This document shows, piece after piece, positions 63,463 through 64,000 of a stretch of DNA of 64,000 bases. The DNA is taken from positions 62,001-126,000 of the forward strand of contig CAWJCH010000032.1 in the NCBI GenBank assembly GCA_963841205.1. Reading direction: 5' to 3'. Both the position numbers and the translations under genes were made by a program. The notes beneath the pieces are model-generated. The model searched no databases, was not told the origin of the DNA, and worked only from the letters and a program-made list of their open reading frames with translations. This DNA comes from CAWAWP01 sp963841205 (GTDB taxonomy: Bacteria; Chloroflexota; Ktedonobacteria; Ktedonobacterales; JADMIN01). How positions within the stretch are numbered: position 1 is the first letter of the stretch; every line of letters begins with the position of its first letter.

Positions 63463-64000
63463 ATGTCGGACACCTCTGCACCGTACGACCCCCATCCGCG
63501 CCGATCCCTGCTCCAGGACATACTCGGCGATCGCTTGTTGCTGAGTGCGTTTGTGTGCTGCGCTCTGCTCATCGGCTACCAGCTGAGCGTCACTCTGCTC
63601 CAGCCGCCCTGGATCAAGCCGGTCACCGACTGGCTGCGCACCGCGCTGGCCTGGCCGGCGCTAGCCGTCGAAGCCTGGGTTGCCGTGCGTCTCCACCAGA
63701 TGCAGCGGCGAGATGCGGTCACCGGATACTGCATCACGCTCGGCATGCTCTTCTATGCGGTAGCACGTACAACCTTTACGATTGCCGATGTGGTCATCTA
63801 TCCGCATGGTGTGCCCTATCCGAGCCTGCCCGATCTCTTCTTCATCTTGCAGTATCCCTGCTTCGTCGCCGCCCTACTCCTTTACGACCCGGGTGGTCGC
63901 TGGCTGCCCAACGTGCGGGTCATCGTCGATGCCGCATTGTGGATGAGCGCCGTTACCGCACTCTCGTGGTACTTCGTGTTGATGCCACTCTCGCTCCAGA
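63463..64000 (+). CDS. Membrane sensor protein, N-terminal part (runs off the window)
   Basis: ATG 63463 with GGGAGAC upstream opens a frame with no stop to the window end (179 codons). After a hydrophilic start MSDTSAPYDPHPRRSLLQD, spans appear at LLLSAFVCCALLIGYQLSV, LAWPALAVEAWVAVRL, CITLGMLFYAVARTTFTIADVVIY, SLPDLFFILQYPCFVAALLLY and VIVDAALWMSAVTALSWYFVLMPL. The DLFF-x(3)-YP-x(4)-ALL pattern is common in the membrane input modules of GGDEF/EAL proteins and hybrid kinases. The output domain lies beyond the window. Confidence 0.7.
   Translation, partial: MSDTSAPYDPHPRRSLLQDILGDRLLLSAFVCCALLIGYQLSVTLLQPPWIKPVTDWLRTALAWPALAVEAWVAVRLHQMQRRDAVTGYCITLGMLFYAVARTTFTIADVVIYPHGVPYPSLPDLFFILQYPCFVAALLLYDPGGRWLPNVRVIVDAALWMSAVTALSWYFVLMPLSLQ

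Noticed and set aside
1..64000. Reassignment of TAG to tyrosine in this organism
   Set aside because: TAG is the natural stop of many intact genes here (for example at 2361, 8530, 15151, 25581, 27036, 33491, 43006), several within a few bases of the next start. Suppression at low level remains possible; full reassignment does not.

Overview
The window is GC-rich bacterial DNA. The gene content suggests a Chloroflexota-type organism: a single-chain pyruvate:ferredoxin oxidoreductase next to a dihydroorotate-dehydrogenase-like gene, F420/DDN-like and DoxX proteins, many tandem universal stress proteins, and dense IS elements. This is inference from gene families; there is no rRNA or complete marker set here.

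Region 1 (1-15 kb) is a graveyard of integrated DNA. It opens with the last codons of a tyrosine recombinase. Next come an IS1182-like element, the 3' half of a tRNA-Ser broken at the anticodon loop, and two collinear copies of a 141-bp att-like repeat (2166-2306 and 8376-8516) that bound a module. The module holds a Vgb-like propeller lipoprotein, an IS630 copy, a PQQ-propeller lipoprotein and an overlapping TIR / Mrr-like gene pair. An ECF sigma / anti-sigma pair, an IS110 element and a second IS1182-like element follow. A 12-bp-period direct doublet (TTGGCGTCA, 3 nt, TTGGCGTCA) recurs throughout, and both IS1182-like copies sit inside such a doublet at the same position.

Region 2 (15-43 kb) looks like an anaerobic-survival or fermentation island. 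It has small membrane proteins and a flavodoxin, a secreted protein with six WTGTD repeats, a GNAT acetyltransferase, a decayed TnpB element, phosphofructokinase, tandem Usp proteins, an acetyl-CoA hydrolase/transferase and an MgtA-type P-ATPase. It also has a pair of paralogous membrane proteins, a GltD-like Fe-S flavoprotein, a DUF505-like protein, a DHOD-like protein and PFOR (nifJ). The block from 42.8 kb down to 27.3 kb is all on the minus strand. PFOR, the CoA enzyme and PFK together would support substrate-level ATP synthesis from sugar to acetate, and the Usp / P-ATPase / kinase set recalls the logic of a hypoxia (DosR-type) regulon. That comparison is by gene content only.

Region 3 (43-54 kb) carries an SDR, a two-membrane-segment protein duplicated again at 58.7 kb, an IS5-type relic, a second flavodoxin, a histidine kinase / response regulator operon, a Usp, a PAS histidine kinase and a DoxX protein. 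Region 4 (54-64 kb) is again mobile-rich: IS5-like, IS66, an unrelated transposase fragment, a flavoprotein fused in frame to the end of an integrase, and an IS630 copy with a programmed-frameshift signature. A Gfo/Idh oxidoreductase and the start of a membrane sensor running off the end are also present.

Many conserved genes (nifJ, pfk, response regulator, DoxX, flavoprotein) carry single-base frameshifts, some in G/C homopolymers. Assembly error is therefore a live explanation and should be excluded before calling them pseudogenes.
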